From Frigoriglobus tundricola (GTDB lineage: Bacteria > Planctomycetota > Planctomycetia > Gemmatales > Gemmataceae): a stretch of DNA of 64,000 nucleotides. The notes under the pieces are model-generated. The model searched no databases. It worked only from the letters and a program-made list of their open reading frames with translations, and had not been told where the DNA came from. This document shows positions 9,355 through 21,109 of this stretch, piece by piece. The stretch is taken from the NCBI RefSeq assembly GCF_013128195.2, contig NZ_CP053452.2, forward strand, positions 434,001 through 498,000, in the 5' to 3' direction. Position 1 is the first letter of the stretch. Each line of letters begins with the position of its first letter. Position numbers and translations under genes: made by a program.

Positions 9355-11030
9355 TCACGCGGACTGGCGGTCCACGAATTCCAGCGTGATCGACCGGGGC
9401 ACGGTCACGACGAACCGCGTGGGACCGTCCGCAACCGGTTCGTGCCGCACGTCGCCGCCGTTCTGCCGTGCGAACTGCCACGCCGTCGGGAGGCCCAACC
9501 CGCGCCCCCGCCCGGCCGCGCGTCCGCAGTAGAACGGATCGAAACAGTGTTCCAGCGACTCGGCGGACAGACCCGGACCGCTGTCTTCGATGGTGAACGT
9601 GACCGATTCGTCGTCGCCGTCCGTGCAGCCGAGGCGCACCCACCCCTCCGCGCCGGCCGCCTCGATCCCGTTCCGCGCCACCGCCACGAGGGCGTGCTTG
9701 ATCTGGGCGTAGTCGCAGCGGACGAACGTACCAACCGCACCGCCGCTCACTTCCAAACGGACGCCCTTCTCCGCCGCGAGCGGCGCGAGGTCGGTGCGGA
9801 CGGCGGCCAACAGGTCCGCGGCGGCCGTGCGGTGCGGCTTGGGTTGCGGCGGCCGCGCGAACTGCATCAGGTCGCGGAGGATGCCGGCGATCCGCTGCGA
9901 CTGGCGGATGATGGTCTGGAGGACCTCGCCGCGCTCCGGCTCCGGCTCGGTGCGGAACAGCCGTTGCGCGTTGCCGCTGATCACCGCGAGCGGGTTGTTG
10001 ATCTCGTGCCCGGCCCCGGCGGCGAGTTCGGCCAGTGCGGCGAGTTTCGCGTCCCGCGTGCGTTGGTCGGCGCCGTCGCCCACGCGGGCGACGGCAGCGT
10101 GGAGGTGGTCGAGCCGCTCTTCGAGCCGCAGCACGAGAGCGGCGCCGTTGCGGCGCCGGCACTCGGCCGCCATCTTCAGCAGGTTCGCGACGAGCGGCAC
10201 CTTGTGCGGGTTCGGATCGAGTGCCGGTGCCGGTTCGGCACTCGCGCCGACCACCCGGGTCCAGAGTTCGTCGAGGGCCGCATCGTCGAGTTTCAGTGCG
10301 GCCAACAGCGCCGGACGGTCGGCCCCGTCCGTGAGCCCGAGCGTATGGGTCCGGCGCTCGGTTTCGAGAACGGCCAGTTGTGCGACGGCGAACAGGTCGG
10401 GGTCCGCGACCACGAACCGGGCCGCGGCGAGGGGCAGGTTCAGGTTGCCGAGCGCCGACGCGAGCCAGTCGGGGAACCGCCACCTGTGGGCGAGGCGGCG
10501 GGCGATGGCGTTCTGATCGTACCCCCACACGGCCGCTTGCACGGTGGCCGCGGGCGGCGCCTGGGGATCGTGTAACGGTTCGGCGGCGGCACCGGCATCG
10601 ACGGCGGCGACCGCGAACCAACCGAGCGGGGCGAGGGCGGCCAGGACGCACGCGGTCCGGTCCGGCGCGCGCGGCGCGTGAGGTCCGCCAGGAGGCGGGC
10701 GAAGGGCGCGGCGCGGTCCGTCAGCGCGTGACACCGGCGCGCGGCCTCACCGGGCGCCACCCAGCCGGCCGAACTGTGCGCGAGGTACGCGGACGCCGCT
10801 TCCGGGAGGGCCGCCGACGCGAGGGCCGAACTGCAAAACAGGTCTGTGGTGGGTTGCTGTGCGGGCGGCACGAAGCGTAACAAGAAGGCGACGAGCGCCG
10901 GGTCGGTCGCGCACGGACGCGCCAGGCTCGCCAGGCTCGCCGGCGTTTCGGCGAGCCGGATCAGGCTGTCCGTGTTCGGGCACAACCACGGCAACGACGC
11001 CGCGGCCCGGCCCACCGCCTTCCCTGGCAC
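9355..11030 (-). pseudogene. HDOD-domain sensor histidine kinase, frameshifted
   Basis: From ATG 11030 one frame encodes the start of an HDOD-like domain (SLIRLAETPASLASLARP; ALVAFLLRFVPPA). The continuation lies in the next frame from about 10665 (CVLAALAPLGWFAV; DQNAIARRLAHRWRFPDWLA), then a helix and a HisKA/HATPase unit: phospho-acceptor in GAGHEINNPLAVISGN, ATP-site motifs VARNGIEAAG, EDSGPGLS and GRGLGLPTAW. The shift occurs in a CGCGCGCG tract at 10664-10673, exactly the kind of tract seen in the glycohydrolase gene. Both halves look undamaged. The product would be a soluble kinase with no membrane span. The response regulator just downstream is its likely partner. Confidence 0.75.
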
Positions 11031-11046
11031 GGTCGCTCCTTCAGTG

Positions 11047-11127
11047 CGGAACGCGGAACGCGGAACGCGGAGTCACAAACCGGAACGACCCGTTCTGTCG
11101 TTCCGCCCTCCGGGTCCCGCGCTCCCA
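11047..11127. repeat. GGAACGC-type palindromic repeat
   Basis: Tandem units of CGGAACG are followed by GGAGTCACAAACCGG and then by an imperfect inverse arm (TTCCGCCCTCCGGGTCCCGC). It fills the gap between the kinase and the response regulator gene and belongs to the same family as 3701-3788 and 13742-13840. Confidence 0.6.
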
Positions 11128-11128
11128 G

Positions 11129-11710
11129 TTAGGCCAACACCCCGGTCTCGATCTCCAACTGCTCGCACATCTTCTCGATCAGCACGTCCACGTCGAACGG
11201 CTTGGGGAGGAAGGCGTCGGCCCCGGCGAGCTTCAGCTCCTGGACCTTGTCTTCCTCGATCAGCCCCGAGATGCAGATGATGCGCACGTCTTCCATCGAC
11301 GCGTCGGCCCGGACCCGGTGGCAGACTTCCTTGCCGTTGATGTCCGGCAGCATCACGTCGAGGATGAGCAGGTCCGGCCGGTAGTCCTTGACCATCATCC
11401 CGGCGTCGAAGCCGTTGGACGCGATCCGCACCTCGAACCGGCCGTCGGCCTGCAGGGCCGCGTTGACGGTCTCGACCAGGTCCGGCTCGTCGTCCACGAG
11501 CAGCACTTTGCGCTTGCCGCTCTCCAGGGCGTCCGTCGGGATGCCGTTGTCCTTCATGAACTTGTACAGGGCCTCTCGCGGGATGCGCCGGAACTTGCTG
11601 CCGGGCACCCGGAACCCCTTGAGCTGACCGTTGTCGAAGCAGCGGATGATGGTCTGCTGGGAGACCTTACAGATCTTCGCCGCTTCGCCGGTTGTGAACA
11701 CCGTCTTCAT
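11129..11710 (-). CDS. response regulator with N-terminal excisionase/MerR-like HTH
   Basis: The order of domains is reversed from usual regulators. Residues 1-60 are a helix-turn-helix of the excisionase/MerR type (FTTGEAAKICKVSQQTII; PGSKFRRIPREALYKFM), and residues 70-185 are a receiver with acidic VDDEPD, phospho-acceptor Asp in LLILDVMLPDING and Lys in FLPKPFD. It is a complete 193-residue protein. ATG 11710 is chosen because AGGTGG sits at proper distance; an ATG four codons upstream overlaps that site. The adjacent frameshifted HDOD kinase is transcribed in the same direction further on. Confidence 0.85.
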   Translation of the reverse strand: MKTVFTTGEAAKICKVSQQTIIRCFDNGQLKGFRVPGSKFRRIPREALYKFMKDNGIPTDALESGKRKVLLVDDEPDLVETVNAALQADGRFEVRIASNGFDAGMMVKDYRPDLLILDVMLPDINGKEVCHRVRADASMEDVRIICISGLIEEDKVQELKLAGADAFLPKPFDVDVLIEKMCEQLEIETGVLA

Positions 11711-12342
11711 ACGCGCATCCACCTGGCCGGCTCAGCCGGCTCGCATGGGGGAGATCCGCGCACGGCCGAACGACCGAGCCGGGCTGCGGACCGAAATTCC
11801 GTCCGTGACTCACGCAGGACACTGGCCGCCCCACCGCCGGATCACCCTTACGTGATCCGGGCCAGCGGCGCAGGAGGGGGAAGGTAGTCGGACTGCCCAC
11901 GGCGAGGGGACGTCGGGTGGCGGAGCAAGATGGGGGGGTTCGACTACCTCGCCCCATCATACCCGATGGCGGCGTCCGATCAATGACCCGAAACCACTTC
12001 GGCCGGGGGCGTACCACACACCCGACCCAGGTTCCGCCGTCACGATCATCAGACGCGACCGGGCTTACCCCGCTTCACAACGCTCCTCGCCGGCAGGTCC
12101 GTTGCCCCACCCCGCCGATACCAGATTCCGGCTCCTGCCGACTCGGTCAGGTGGCTCATCGGCTTTCCCAGGCCGCGCAGCCCACACGAATTTGCCATCT
12201 TTCCGCCACCCACTCTGCGGGGCCACGGACCAGGCGCGTCGTGCGAGTCGCGCGAACCCGGCGGGTCGGTGAGCCCTGACCGGTCCCGCGGGTGTTGCCA
12301 GTTACCCGGCTTCTCCCCGACGGGCGAGCGGCCCATAACCAC
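11711..12342. other. 632-bp stretch without a gene
   Basis: Only short overlapping GC-type frames are present on both strands. No repeat, RNA or clear terminator is seen; the part next to 11710 presumably holds the response regulator promoter. Confidence 0.4.
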
Positions 12343-14232
<1,890 letters not shown>

Positions 14233-14671
14233 GGTGCCCCTCGCGGTAACGGATCTCGCTCTCGTTCATGATACCAGCGGCACCGAAGAGAGACGCCGGC
14301 CGAGGTGCGGGGTTCGAAACCGCCGGGCGGTTCCCGGCCCCGGCTTCATTTTTTCCCGGCAGGCACTTCCAAACGCTCGCCGATCGGTTATGATCTATTA
14401 CTCCCGTATCAACCTCAAAGCAACACTCGCGGCTGCGCCGGACCCTCCGGACCGACTCACAAAGTCAGGAGGATCCGAGACCCCGCTGAGGTCCGGCATA
14501 TCAGGGGGCACTTCACCCGGGCAGAACGAACGGGTGGTGTGATGGGCTTGAGCGGGAACTTGCAATCGATCGCTGGAGTCCTGACGCCGGTCCGAGTACG
14601 CTCAATTTGTTGCACCCGGACGGATGAACCAGCCGATCCGCTCGAATCGAACTGCGGGGATAGGTTCCGCC
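14233..14671. other. intergenic region upstream of the Ser/Thr kinase
   Basis: Divergent promoters for mnmG and the kinase must lie here. No gene or repeat stands out; a 36-bp more AT-rich patch near 14385-14420 (GGTTATGATCTATTACTC) is a possible promoter area. Confidence 0.4.
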
Positions 14672-16561
14672 ATGCTCGATCCACTAGCAGAGCCCGATTC
14701 GGACCTTCTGGCCCTCAATTCGATCGGCTCGGAGCTCTCCGATTCCCGGGCCGACACGCGCCCCGACCCGGGGCCGGCTGAGGATTCCCCGCAGCCGACC
14801 CCGGGACCGCACGCCCCGGAGTGGGGAACGCACCCGGACCCGGCCGAGCGGCGACGCGCCACGGGAACAGGGGCGTACCCACCGATCCCCGGCTACGACG
14901 TGCAGCAGCTCGTCGGCCACGGCGGCATGGGCGTGGTGTACCGGGCCGTTCACCGCGCCACCGGGCGGACCGTCGCGCTGAAGCTCGTCAACCCCAGCGG
15001 CGTCCACGACCCGCAGACCCGCAGCCGGTTCGACCGCGAGGTCCGCACGCTCGCCGCGCTCAAGCACCCCAACATCGTTCCGGTGTACGACGCCGGCGAC
15101 TGGCACGGGTTCCCGTACTGCGCGATGGAGTTCGTTCCCGGCGGCACCCTCAGCGAGCACCTCGATCGGGTGCGCGCCGATGTGCGCGGGGCCGTCCGGC
15201 TCATGGTCAAGGTCGCCCGTGCGGTTGCGGCCATGCACGCCGCCGGCGTCCTCCACCGCGACCTCAAGCCGCTGAACATCCTTCTCGGTCCGAACGACGA
15301 ACCGATGGTCGCCGACTTCGGCCTGGTGCGGTGGTCGGGCGACGAATCCGTTTTGACGATCACGGAGCAGCTCATTGGTACGCGGGTGTACATGGCCCCG
15401 GAACAGACCCTCGGGCACCGCGCCGACCACACGCCCGCGTGCGACATCTGGGCGCTCGGCGTGACGCTGTACGAAGTTCTCACGAGCAGCCGGCCGTTCG
15501 CCGACGACGACTCGTCCAACTTGTACGCCCGCATCCGCACCGAAGAGGCCCCACGTATCGACACCCGGTTCCCGGCCGTCCCGGCCGAACTCGCGGCCGT
15601 CGTGCAGAAGTGCTTGCAAAAGCGGCCCGAGGACCGGTACGTGACGGCCGCTGCCGTGGCCGACGATCTGGACCGCTGGCTGCGGGGCGAGCCCTCCCCG
15701 ACCGCGCCGGTTCCCGCGGCCGTAATCACGCCCCAACCGGCAAGACGATCCCGCCGCGTTCGCACGCTGTTGGTGGTGACCGTTACGGCACTGTTAGCGA
15801 CCGGCGTGGGTGCGGCCGTAGTTCGCCGTGAAACGCCCCACACCGAGCCCGACAAGAAGACGCTGGCCGAACGCGTCGCCGCGGGCGAAAAGGTGAAACT
15901 GACCGATGAGAAGGGCCTCCCGCTCTTCCCACCCGTGCCCGTGCCGGGGCACGAGTGGGGCGAAAAAACGCTGGACGGCTATCACGCATACTTTAGCAGG
16001 TTTGTCGGCTTAGTGTCCCTGGCAGACGAACCCTGGGGACAACCAATCCGGGTCGAGGCGGACGTGGGCATTCCTTACTCGGCAGACGGGCGCTCCAAAG
16101 GGGGGATCTACGTCGGTCGCCGCGCGCACACCGTGCCCAATCTCGTCTGCGAATCGCTCGTTGACTGCTGCCTGACCCCGCGCTTTGAAGCCGGCACGAA
16201 GAAGCCCCGTCTTTCTTATTCGAACGGACTGTACTGGTGGACCGGCGACCATTACGGCACGCGGACGGCGCACCACGAGCAGTCCGTGCCCTGGTCCGCC
16301 GACGGAAACACGGATGGTCTCAGGTTCGCTCACCTCATCGTCGAGGTTCGTGGCAACGAGGTGCGCACAACTGGGGACGGCGTGGGCCTGCGACCGGTCG
16401 CGGAGCAATGGGCGCTCCTTTCCCTCAACACACAGGCGAGTAAACACCCCCATCTCCGTCACACGTTCGCGCCCCCGGCCTTCGGCACCGGCATCGGCAT
16501 GTTCTGTCACAACACCGAATGCGTCGTCGCGAACGTAACCGTCTCGAAACTCGATCCGTGA
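14672..16561 (+). CDS. membrane-anchored serine/threonine protein kinase
   Basis: A eukaryotic-type kinase domain occupies about residues 70-335: Gly loop GHGGMGVVYRAVH, Lys in TVALKLVNP, HRDLKPLNILL near residue 195, ADFGLVRW, and GTRVYMAPEQ. It is followed by a Pro-rich linker, one membrane span (TLLVVTVTALLATGVGAAVV, about residues 360-380) and a roughly 230-residue outer domain with many Trp and Tyr that I cannot assign; it may be a jelly-roll sensor or ligand-binding module. I start at ATG 14672; an ATG at 14624 in the same frame is possible. The lysine-rich protein gene begins 24 bp after the stop. Confidence 0.88.
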   Translation: MLDPLAEPDSDLLALNSIGSELSDSRADTRPDPGPAEDSPQPTPGPHAPEWGTHPDPAERRRATGTGAYPPIPGYDVQQLVGHGGMGVVYRAVHRATGRTVALKLVNPSGVHDPQTRSRFDREVRTLAALKHPNIVPVYDAGDWHGFPYCAMEFVPGGTLSEHLDRVRADVRGAVRLMVKVARAVAAMHAAGVLHRDLKPLNILLGPNDEPMVADFGLVRWSGDESVLTITEQLIGTRVYMAPEQTLGHRADHTPACDIWALGVTLYEVLTSSRPFADDDSSNLYARIRTEEAPRIDTRFPAVPAELAAVVQKCLQKRPEDRYVTAAAVADDLDRWLRGEPSPTAPVPAAVITPQPARRSRRVRTLLVVTVTALLATGVGAAVVRRETPHTEPDKKTLAERVAAGEKVKLTDEKGLPLFPPVPVPGHEWGEKTLDGYHAYFSRFVGLVSLADEPWGQPIRVEADVGIPYSADGRSKGGIYVGRRAHTVPNLVCESLVDCCLTPRFEAGTKKPRLSYSNGLYWWTGDHYGTRTAHHEQSVPWSADGNTDGLRFAHLIVEVRGNEVRTTGDGVGLRPVAEQWALLSLNTQASKHPHLRHTFAPPAFGTGIGMFCHNTECVVANVTVSKLDP

Positions 16562-16584
16562 CCCGCTTACTTAGAGGTAACCCA

Positions 16585-17172
16585 GTGGCCAAGGCGCCCA
16601 AGAAGACCGTAAGCACCGCCCCCGGCAAGCCGAAGAAGGCGGCCCCCAAAGCAGCACCGGCCAAGTCACCCAAGGCGACCGCCCAAGTCGCTGAGAAGGC
16701 GGCGAAACCCACAAAAGCGACCAGATCCACAGCGACCGCGAAGAAACCGACCGCGAAGAAACCGAAACCGAAGGCGACAGCGGAACCCAAACGCAAGGCA
16801 CCAAAACCCAAAACGGCGCCACGGGCCACGGTGCCCCTCGACAGCGTGTCGTTCAGCGGCACTCTGGCCGACCCCCAGATTACCTCGCCGGCGGCGGGTG
16901 CTTCCGTGACGGCGGGCGTGAATCTGGCAGTGGGCGTCACCACAAACCGTGGTGACCTGGGCTACGTCGTCACCTTGCAGGATCTCACTACCACCCCTCC
17001 CCCCTCGGTAGTCCCGTTCAGCGCCGCGGCCCCCGCCGGGACCACATTCACGGTCACCATCGGCGGCTCAAATCTGGTTGCCGGGCGCTCGTACAATATT
17101 CAAGTTGCCCTGGATCCAGCGAGTGGAGCGACACCCCCTAACTTGTCCGACGCCGTCACCGTCAACACGTAG
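16585..17172 (+). CDS. lysine/alanine-rich protein with Ig-like C-terminal domain
   Basis: The 195-residue product starts at GTG 16585, preceded by GAGGTAACCCA; the reading frame extends upstream into the kinase gene but without a start site. Residues 1-80 are histone H1-like, built from Lys, Ala, Pro and Thr (KAPKKTVSTAPGKPKKAAPK). Residues 90-195 look like one beta-sandwich/Ig-like domain (ITSPAAGASVTAGVNLAVGV). The combination is unusual; DNA binding by the tail is possible, but a cell-surface linker is equally plausible as no signal peptide is seen. It probably shares a transcript with the kinase. Confidence 0.7.
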   Translation: MAKAPKKTVSTAPGKPKKAAPKAAPAKSPKATAQVAEKAAKPTKATRSTATAKKPTAKKPKPKATAEPKRKAPKPKTAPRATVPLDSVSFSGTLADPQITSPAAGASVTAGVNLAVGVTTNRGDLGYVVTLQDLTTTPPPSVVPFSAAAPAGTTFTVTIGGSNLVAGRSYNIQVALDPASGATPPNLSDAVTVNT

Positions 17173-17265
17173 CCCCGCGGGAGTGCAGTGGCCTTCGCGC
17201 CGGGCGGCCGGTAGAGTCATCTCCGGCCGACCGTGGCCCGCCGTGGCCGCACCGCGAGGACGCAC

Positions 17266-19236
17266 ATGGACTGGATCGCACAGGCGCGCGCCGGCTTCGC
17301 CGGCATCGACGCCGACGCGGCGCTCAAGGAGCGCGCGCTCGTCAACCTCAGTACCTGGCTCACGCACCCCGATTTCGCCGCGTACCGCCCGCAGATCGAG
17401 TGGCTCTGCGCGAGCGGCGCGTGGTCCGTGCTCCTGGACTCCTTCTATCAGGTGATGCCGTTCGGCACGGGCGGGCGCCGCGGGGCCGTCGGCATCGGCC
17501 CCAACCGCATGAACCCGTGGACCCTCGGCGCGAGCGTACAGGGCCACTGCGAGTACCTGCGCCAGCGGTTCCCCGGCGTGTCACCCCTGCGGGTCGTGCT
17601 CGCGTTCGACGTTCGGCAGTTCGAGGACAAGCGGAAGGTCTACAACCCCGCCCTGCCGAACCCGATCCTCCACCTCTCCAGCCGCGAGTTCTGCCAGCAC
17701 GCGGCCGGCGTGTACGCCGCCAACGGCGTGCTACCGGTGATCCTGCCGCCGGACAGCAAGCGGTACGTGCCCACCCCGGAACTGTCGTTCACGATCCGCT
17801 TCCTGCGCGCGCACGGCGGGCTGAACATGACCGCCAGCCACAACCCGCCGGACGACAACGGCAGCAAGTTCTACGACGACCGCGGCAGCCAGTTGGTCCC
17901 GCCCGAGGACCAGCTGATGAGCGAGATGGTGGACGCCGTCGCCGCCGTCCGGCACGTCCCCTTCGCCGACGCGGTGCGGGCCGGGAAGGTGCAGGTCCTC
18001 GACGACGCCCCGCACCGCGCCTTCATCGACCTGTGCCGGCACGAGAGCCTGCTGCCCGCGCCCAAGGCGGACGAGCTGCGCGTCGTCTACACGCCGCTGC
18101 ACGGCTGCGGCGGGTTCTGCGCGGGCGAAGTGCTTGAAGCGCAAGGCTTCCGACCGATCCCGGTGCCGGAACAGGTGCAGCCCGACGGCCAGTTCCCGAA
18201 CGTGACCAGGACCCCCAACCCCGAAGTCCCCGAGTGCATGGACCGGGCGGAGCGCGTGGGCCTCGAGCGCGCCGCCGACCTCGTGATCGCCACCGACCCC
18301 GACGCCGACCGCATCGGCGCCCTGGCGAACCGCTCCCCAGACGGCAAGGGGGCGTTCCGGTTCATCACCGGGAACGAGATCGCGGCCCTCCTGACGCACT
18401 TCAAGCTGGCGCAGCTCCAGCGCGCGGGCTCGCTGCCCGCGGCCCCCATCGTCATCAGCACCGAGGTGACGACCGGCCAGATCGGCCGGATCGGCCGGCA
18501 CTTCGGCGCCCAGGTGATCGACGACCTGCTCGTCGGCTTCAAGTACCACGCGGACGCGCTGTGGCAGATCGAATCGACCGGCCAGTACGGCGACGTGCGC
18601 GGCTCGGTGAGCGACTTCGTGATCGCGACCGAGGAGAGCCACGGGATCATGGCGACGGCCGGCGTCCGCGACAAGGACTCCGCCTGCGCCGCGCTCCTGC
18701 TGGCCGAAGCGGCGCTGTACCAGAAGCGGCAGGGGCGGACGCTGGTGGACTACCTGGACGACCTGAACCGGCAGTTCGGCTACTTCCGCAACGAGCTGCT
18801 GAACATCGTCCTGACCGGCCTCGAAGGCAAGGTCCACATGGGCCGGATGCTCGACGCCCTCCGCAAGGCCCCGCCGAAGCACATCGGCGGGCTCCCCGTA
18901 GCGAGTTTTGAGGATCTACAAGACCCCGACGGCCGGATGGGACCGTTCAAGGGCGACACCGACAAAGCGGCGCGGAACTTCCTGATCTTCCGCCTCGCGG
19001 GGGACGGGATCGCGGCGAAGGTGTGTCTGCGGCCGAGCGGGACGGAACCGAAGGCGAAAGCGTACATCGAAGTGTCGGGGCCGCCGTTGAGGGCGGGCAC
19101 GCCCCAGGCCGCGTGGGACGCGGCGTGCGCGGTCCTCGACGCCCGCGTTCAGCAGGTCGCGACCGACTTCCTCACTCAGGCATTGGCCACGATCGGTCAG
19201 ACGCCCGCGCCCGGCGCGGACAAGCTGAGCCGCTGA
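17266..19236 (+). CDS. phosphoglucomutase/phosphomannomutase family protein
   Basis: This is a 656-residue alpha-D-phosphohexomutase. The catalytic serine loop TASHNPPDDNGSKFYDD lies near residue 188, the metal-binding loop ATDPDADRIGAL near 343, and the phosphate-binding RPSGTEPKAKAY near 590. It would shift the phosphate between C1 and C6 of a hexose such as glucose or mannose. The ATG at 17266 is preceded by GAGGACGCAC and is preferred over an ATG 11 codons earlier. The protein is longer than PgcA-type mutases, with an N-terminal extension of about 90 residues before the first conserved block. Substrate preference cannot be read from the sequence. Confidence 0.9.
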   Translation: MDWIAQARAGFAGIDADAALKERALVNLSTWLTHPDFAAYRPQIEWLCASGAWSVLLDSFYQVMPFGTGGRRGAVGIGPNRMNPWTLGASVQGHCEYLRQRFPGVSPLRVVLAFDVRQFEDKRKVYNPALPNPILHLSSREFCQHAAGVYAANGVLPVILPPDSKRYVPTPELSFTIRFLRAHGGLNMTASHNPPDDNGSKFYDDRGSQLVPPEDQLMSEMVDAVAAVRHVPFADAVRAGKVQVLDDAPHRAFIDLCRHESLLPAPKADELRVVYTPLHGCGGFCAGEVLEAQGFRPIPVPEQVQPDGQFPNVTRTPNPEVPECMDRAERVGLERAADLVIATDPDADRIGALANRSPDGKGAFRFITGNEIAALLTHFKLAQLQRAGSLPAAPIVISTEVTTGQIGRIGRHFGAQVIDDLLVGFKYHADALWQIESTGQYGDVRGSVSDFVIATEESHGIMATAGVRDKDSACAALLLAEAALYQKRQGRTLVDYLDDLNRQFGYFRNELLNIVLTGLEGKVHMGRMLDALRKAPPKHIGGLPVASFEDLQDPDGRMGPFKGDTDKAARNFLIFRLAGDGIAAKVCLRPSGTEPKAKAYIEVSGPPLRAGTPQAAWDAACAVLDARVQQVATDFLTQALATIGQTPAPGADKLSR

Positions 19237-19334
19237 GCCACCTGGTCCCGGGTCGCGCCCCGCGGGCGCGATCCGAGACCGCCGGTACGACACAACTAAG
19301 AGTTACGCAGTTGGGTGGTTTGTGCTTGGTTTTG

Positions 19335-19672
19335 AGCCCTCGGAGAGGGCGACCGATCTCTGTGTTTGTGGTACAGGCTTTCCAGCCTGTGTGCCTGGAA
19401 GCACAGGCTCGAAAGCCTGTGCCACAAAAATCAGATAGCCGCAACCGGATCGTGAATTAGTCTTATACACGGCCCTGTCTGTTCTCTGTGTTTGTGGCAC
19501 AGGCTTTCCAGCCTGTGTGCGGCCCTGTCTGTTCTCTGTGTTTGTGGCACAGGCTTTCCAGCCTGTGTGCCTGGAAGCACAGGCTGGAAAGCCTGTGCCA
19601 CAAAAATCAGAGGTGCCCGGGGTTGCGCTGCGCTTCACCCCGGGCTCACATCGGTCGCCCTCTCCGAGGGCT
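19335..19672. repeat. composite inverted-repeat element
   Basis: A perfect 23-bp inverted repeat (AGCCCTCGGAGAGGGCGACC at 19335 and its complement ending at 19672) encloses several copies of a second palindrome built on TTTGTGGCACAGGCTTTCC. One full copy is at 19365-19428 and another at 19540-19604. No gene is present between 19237 and 19811. Confidence 0.85.
19471..19570. repeat. exact 50-bp tandem duplication
   Basis: The 50-bp unit beginning GGCCCTGTCTGTTCTCTGTG occurs at 19471-19520 and 19521-19570 without a mismatch, within the composite element. The perfect identity suggests a recent duplication. Confidence 0.9.
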
Positions 19673-19811
19673 AAACGACCCTGATGAGTAACTCCTACTC
19701 TGTTTGTGGCCGACTCTCTTTGCGAAGCAACTCACATCTTTCGGAAAAAAGCTGACCAGTTCGGCCGGCGGCGCGAGACTATCAGGTGAAGACCGGGCCG
19801 ATGAGGGCACG

Positions 19812-21065
19812 ATGGCCGGTAACAACGCGCGGGCCGTGAGACAACTTCGGCGGTTGGCGACGGCACAGGACAACGACGCGGCTCTACTGGACCGGTTCCG
19901 GGCGGAATCGGACGCGGACGCCTTTGCCGAACTGGTGCGCCGGCACGGACCGATGGTGCTGGGCGTCTGTCGGCGCGTGCTGGGAAACGGTGCCGATGCC
20001 GACGACGCGTTCCAGGCCGTGTTCCTGGTTCTCTCACGAAAAGGCGGTTCGATCCGGGCCGGTCGGCCCGTCGCGAACTGGCTGTTCGGCGTCGCGCGGT
20101 TCGCTGCCCTCCGACTCCGCAACAAGGAACGGCGCCGGCGCGAACACGAGACGAATGCGCCGCGCGAGTCACCGGAGGGACCGGTCCCCGATCCCGAACT
20201 GCTCGCGGCGCTGGACGAGGAGCTGTCCCGGCTTCCGGACCGGTACCGAGCGCCGCTCATCGCCTGCTTCCTGCAAGGTCGGACACAGGAAGACGCGGCC
20301 CGCGACCTGGGGTGCAGCCTGAGCACCCTGCGCCGCCGGCTCGATCAGGGCCGGGAACTTCTCCGCTGTCGGTTGGCCGGGCGTGGCGCGGTGCCCGCGC
20401 TGGCCGCACTCGCGGTCGGCACCAGCACTGCGGATGTGCCGGCAACGATGATCGAAACCACGGTTCGCATGGCCGGGGCGTTTGTCAACGGTAACGGAGG
20501 TGCGGTACCTGCAACCGTCCTCGCAGAAGGAGTAGCAACGACAATGAGTCAAACGAAACTGAAGCTGTTGGTCGCGGCGGTGCTGGTGGCCGTCGGACTG
20601 GCCGGGACCGGGATCGCCTGGCAACTGGCCCCGGCCCAACAGCCCGAACCGGACCGGGGCGTGCAACCGCCCGCGGTGAAAGCTCCGCCCAAGGCGACCG
20701 AACCGCCCGCGAAGGCCGCACCCCCGGCACTCACCGACACGATCAAACCGGGCGACCGCCTCACGATTCGGGGTGACAACCTTTTTGAGGCGGCGCCACT
20801 CGACCAGATCTACGAGGTCGAAATGAGTGGAAAGATCAACCTCGGCCCTCGTTACGGTGGGCGGGTGAAGATCGATGGAATGACACTGGAAGAGGCGGAA
20901 GGGGTTCTGAACAAGCAGATCCAGATGTACGCGAAAGTGGGAGTGGTGTCACTGACCCGGTACATCGAACCGCCGGACACGCTGGAAGCGCGCGTGCGGC
21001 AGCTCGAAAAAGAGGTTAAGGAACTCCGAGAGACTGTTGAGGGGCTCAACCGGAAGAAGCGGTGA
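19812..21065 (+). CDS. ECF sigma factor fused to membrane span and polysaccharide-export-like domain
   Basis: Residues 20-190 form an ECF sigma factor: region 2 with ELVRRHGPMVLGVCRRVL and DADDAFQAVFLVL, and region 4 with LSRLPDRYRAPLIACFLQG followed by the HTH EDAARDLGCSLSTLRRRL. One membrane span (about residues 250-270, LKLLVAAVLVAVGLAG) and a Pro-rich linker lead to TIKPGDRLTIRGDNLF and GGRVKIDGMTLEEAEGVL, which resemble the Poly_export/SLBB fold, then a coiled coil. ATG 19812 has GAGGGCACG upstream. Sigma factors with extracytoplasmic tails are a planctomycete speciality; the tail may replace an anti-sigma partner as sensor. This function is inferred. Confidence 0.8.
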   Translation: MAGNNARAVRQLRRLATAQDNDAALLDRFRAESDADAFAELVRRHGPMVLGVCRRVLGNGADADDAFQAVFLVLSRKGGSIRAGRPVANWLFGVARFAALRLRNKERRRREHETNAPRESPEGPVPDPELLAALDEELSRLPDRYRAPLIACFLQGRTQEDAARDLGCSLSTLRRRLDQGRELLRCRLAGRGAVPALAALAVGTSTADVPATMIETTVRMAGAFVNGNGGAVPATVLAEGVATTMSQTKLKLLVAAVLVAVGLAGTGIAWQLAPAQQPEPDRGVQPPAVKAPPKATEPPAKAAPPALTDTIKPGDRLTIRGDNLFEAAPLDQIYEVEMSGKINLGPRYGGRVKIDGMTLEEAEGVLNKQIQMYAKVGVVSLTRYIEPPDTLEARVRQLEKEVKELRETVEGLNRKKR

Positions 21066-21109
21066 GTGTCTCCGTTCAACCAGGGCTGCGTTGAAAGGAT
21101 AAGGAGGAT

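Noticed and set aside
19365-19604. Repeated 28-36 bp units that might look like a CRISPR array
   Set aside because: The units are themselves palindromes, are partly tandem duplicates, and have no regular unique spacers or cas genes nearby.
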